A stretch of 64,000 nucleotides of DNA, taken from Auanema rhodensis (Eukaryota > Nematoda > Chromadorea > Rhabditida > Rhabditidae). The notes below the pieces were generated by a model. It was not told the origin of the DNA. It did no database searches and saw nothing but the letters and a program-made list of their open reading frames with translations. This document shows, piece by piece, positions 61,665 to 64,000 of this stretch. The first letter of the stretch is position 1, and each line of letters opens with the position of its first letter. A program made the position numbers and the translations under genes. The DNA lies in the NCBI GenBank assembly GCA_964057225.1, contig OZ059894.1, forward strand, positions 3,596,001-3,660,000. The letters run 5' to 3'.

Positions 61665-64000
61665 GTCATGGTTACCATGCACCAATATCAATAAAAATTT
61701 GTTTTTAGACTAATATGGAAATGAGGAATCTAATTTTGAAAACCGCATCTCTTTATCTTTCACGTGAAGCGAGTTACATACCAAGCGCACATCATGTGTA
61801 CACTTAATTAGCATAAATTAAAGTTCACGTAAATTTCAAAGTCATGGTTACCATGCACCAATATTAATAAAAATTTGTTTTTAGACTAATATGGAAATGG
61901 GGAATTTATTTTGAAAACCGCATCTCTTTATCTTTCACGTGAAGCGAGTTACATACCAAGTGCACATCATGTGTACACTTAATTAGCATAAATTAAAGTT
62001 CACGTAAATTTTAAAGTCATGGTTGCCATGCACCAAGATCAATAAAAATTTGTTTTTAGACTAATATGGAAATGGGGAATTTATTTTGAAAACCGCATCT
62101 CTTTATCTGTCACGTGAAGCGAGTTACATACCAAGTGCACATCATGTGTACACTTAATTAGCATAAATTAAAGTTCACGTAAATTTCAAAGTCATGGTTA
62201 CCATGCACCAATATTAATAAAAATTTGTTTTTAGACTAATATGGATATAGGGAATCTAATTTTGAAAACCGCATCTCTTTATCTTTGACTTGAAGCGAGT
62301 TACATACCAAGTGCACATCATGTGTACACTTAATTAGCATAAATTGAAGTTCACGTAAAATTCAAAGTCATGGTTACCATCCACCAATATCAACAAAAAT
62401 GTGTTTTTAGACTAATATGGACATGGGGAATCTAATTTTGAAAACCGCATCTCTTCATCTTTCACGTGAAGCGAGTTACATACCAAGTGCACATCACGTG
62501 TACACTTAATTAGCATAAATTGAAGTTCACGTAAATTTCAAAGTCATGGTTACCATGCACCAATATCAATAAAAATTTGTTTTTAGACTAATATGGAAAT
62601 GGGGAATCTAATTTTGAAAACCGCATCTCTTCATCTTTCACGTGAAGCGAGTTACATACCAAGTGCACATCATGTGTACACTTAATTAGCATAAATTAAA
62701 CTTCACGTAAATTTCAAAGTCATGGTTACCATGCACCAATATTAATAAAAATTTGTTTTTAGACTAATATGGACATGGGGAATCTAATTTTGAAAACCGC
62801 ATCCCTTTATCTTTCACGTGAAGCGAGTTACATACCAAGTGCACATCACGTGTACACTTAATAAGCATAAATTAAAGTTCACGTAAATTTCAAAGTCATG
62901 GTTACCATGCACCAATATCAATAAAAATTTGTTTTTAGACTAATATGGACATGAGGAATCTAATTTTGAAAACCGCATCTCTTCATCTTTCATGTGAAGC
63001 GAGTTACATACCAAGTGCACATCATGTGTACACTTAATTAGCATAAATTAAAGTTCACGTAAATTTCAAAGTCATGGTTACCATGCACCAATATTAATAA
63101 AAATTTGTTTTTAGACTAATATGGACATGGGGAATCTAATTTTGAAAACCGCATCTCTTTATCTTTGACGTGAAGCGAGTTACATACCAAGTGCACATCA
63201 TGTGTACACTTAATTAGCATAAATTAAAGTTCACGTAAATTTCAAAGTCATGGTTACCATGCACCAATATTAATAAAAATTTGTTTTTAGACTAATATGG
63301 ACATAGGGAATCTAATTTTGAAAACCGCATCTCTTTATCTTTGACTTGAAGCGAGTTACATACCAAGTGAACATCATGTGTACACTTAATTAGCATAAAT
63401 TAAAGTTCACGTAAATTTCAAAGTCATGGTTACCATGCACCAATATTAATAAAAATTTGTTTTTAGACTAATATGGACATAGGGAATCTAATTTTGAAAA
63501 CCGCATCTCTTTATCTTTGACGTAAAGCGAGTTACATACCAAGTGCACATCATGTGTACACTTAATTAGCATAAATTAAAGTTCACGTAAATTTCAAAGT
63601 CATGGTTACCATGCACCAATATCAATAAAAATTTGTTTTTAGACTAATATGGAAATGGGGAATCTAATTTTGAAAACCGCATCTCTTCATCTTTCACGTG
63701 AAGCGAGTTACATACCAAGTGCACATCATGTGTACACTTAATTAGCATAAATTAAAGTTCACGTAAATTTCAAAGTCATGGTTACCATGCACCAATAATA
63801 ATAAAAATTTGTTTTTAGACTAATATGGACATGGGGAATCTAATTTTGAAAACCGCATCTCTTTATCTTTGACGTGAAGCGAATTACATACCAAGTGCAC
63901 ATCATGTGTACACTTAATTAGCATAAATTTAAGTTCACGTAAATTTTAAAGTCATGGTTGCCATGCACCAATATCAATAAAAATTTGTTTTTAGACTAAC
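61665..64000. repeat. Right-hand HOR family, incomplete final unit
   Basis: Includes two 175-bp monomers with gaatttatttt (61841, 62016), the ggatatag monomer (62191) copied from the 57.8-kb neighbourhood, and then atccacc, aaatgg and F types. It ends with a gttgcc/ctaac monomer truncated by the window at 50 bp. Private changes are aaacttcacg near 62700, gtgaacatc near 63369, ccaataataat near 63793, gcgaattac near 63880 and aaatttaagtt near 63928. Confidence 0.7.

Larger units (their letters stand above)
1..64000. repeat. Uninterrupted 176-bp satellite DNA array (whole window)
   Basis: The same unit recurs in head-to-tail tandem from end to end. The word 'gtcatgg' (or gtcatat in two copies) begins at 10, 186, 362, 538, 714, 890, 1069, 1245 and so on to 63951, giving 363 complete monomers. 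Spacing is 176 bp, with 179-bp and 175-bp length classes. All monomers have the same orientation and I found no inversion, transposon or unique insert. G+C of the consensus is about 33% (58 of 176). Stop codons occur in all frames and 176 is not a multiple of three, so no long reading frame can pass through. Satellites of about 150-180 bp, close to nucleosome length, are typical of plant centromeres; that assignment here is inference, because no centromere-specific retroelement or flanking DNA is visible. Subtelomeric or knob-like heterochromatin is the main alternative. I do not recognise the family by name. Confidence 0.99.

Noticed and set aside
50938-63500. Telomere-like TTTAGGG/ATAGGG words
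   Set aside because: 'acatagggaatc' is a point variant of 'acatggggaatc', occurs once per monomer and is not in short tandem, so it is not telomeric repeat.
1-64000. Protein-coding genes
   Set aside because: Stop codons occur in every frame of each monomer and the 176-bp period shifts the frame each time, so any open frame is short and an accident of the repeat.
1-64000. CRISPR array
   Set aside because: There is no short repeat with unique spacers. The whole 176-bp unit is repeated, adjacent units differ by a few bases, and no cas-like gene is present.
1-64000. CENP-B box in ttcg monomers (type E)
   Set aside because: The ttcg of 'aattcgtttttagac' is followed by T where the box needs A, and the CGGG end is missing. 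The motif also belongs mainly to mammals.
1-64000. AATAAA polyadenylation signals and TATA-like words
   Set aside because: They occur once per monomer as part of the A-tract, with no transcription unit attached. Chance and repeat amplification explain them.
1-64000. Known Brassicaceae, rice or primate centromere satellites
   Set aside because: The length resembles Brassica and Arabidopsis satellites (about 176-178 bp), but the sequence does not look like those consensus repeats as I recall them, nor like rice CentO or alpha satellite. I therefore give no family name.
1-64000. Ribosomal spacer (IGS) subrepeats
   Set aside because: No rRNA gene or GC-rich promoter region appears in 64 kb, and the array is far longer than typical spacer subrepeat blocks.

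Overview
The window is one uninterrupted tandem array of a single satellite DNA. From base 10 to base 63,950 I count 363 complete head-to-tail monomers, all in the same orientation, with a few bases of partial monomer at each end. The basic monomer is 176 bp and about 33% G+C. Two recurrent length classes exist: 179 bp (three extra T in the mid-monomer T run, 32 copies counted) and 175 bp (one A lost at the same place, 40 copies counted). These counts, plus five single-base indels, reproduce the observed total length exactly. I see no gene, RNA gene, transposon, microsatellite block or unique sequence. The nucleosome-sized, AT-rich monomer, the length of the array and the higher-order structure suggest a centromeric or pericentromeric (possibly subtelomeric) satellite of a eukaryote, most likely a flowering plant. 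I do not recognise the monomer as a named family, so species and chromosomal position are inference.

The array has strong higher-order-repeat (HOR) structure. I labelled monomer variants by diagnostic bases: A (ctaacatgg), B (ccatccacc with cgaaaagcgc), C (ctaatttgg plus the 1-bp deletion), D (run of nine T), E (ttcg, atgagg and +3 T), F (tattaat), F' (F with aactc and gacgtaaag), G (gttgcc, aagcgc) and H (+3 T with caagtt). Layout: 0-11 kb is built from a five-monomer 886-bp HOR (D-E-F'-G-H) embedded in a 4,591-bp superunit that is duplicated and then partly copied again. 11.1-19 kb is dominated by a six-monomer 1,058-bp HOR (A-B-C-D-E-F). 19.6-28 kb is a lower-order mixture with local 7-mer (1,232 bp) and 3-mer (528 bp) duplications. 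28-33 kb carries the 886-bp family again, as a copy of the left edge of the window. 33.7-45.3 kb carries the 1,058-bp family again. 45.3-48.3 kb repeats the mixed block. About 50-64 kb is a different HOR family with a 13- to 15-monomer period (2,286/2,637/2,638 bp) marked by 'caagatc', 'cataaacta' and 'atagggac' variants.

The most informative structure is a segmental duplication inside the satellite: about 11.1-23.0 kb and 36.1-48.3 kb are copies of each other. The offset between them steps from 25,015 to 25,367 to 26,425/26,426 to 26,602 and back to 25,370 bp. Apart from one single-base slip, every step is a whole number of monomers (two, six, one, then seven out). Two hybrid monomers (33,502-33,676 and 35,438-35,613) look like recombination junctions, joining the front of one monomer type to the back of another. 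Together these show evolution by in-register unequal exchange or copying at several nested scales.

Within each monomer there is a cluster of short palindromes (CATGGT-T-ACCATG, TTCACGTGAA, CACAT-C-ATGTG, GTGTACAC) and an A-tract/T-tract. Much of the variation between monomers lies at CpG sites as C/T or G/A changes, as expected if the array is methylated. All comparisons were made by eye using marker variants; percent identities were not computed.
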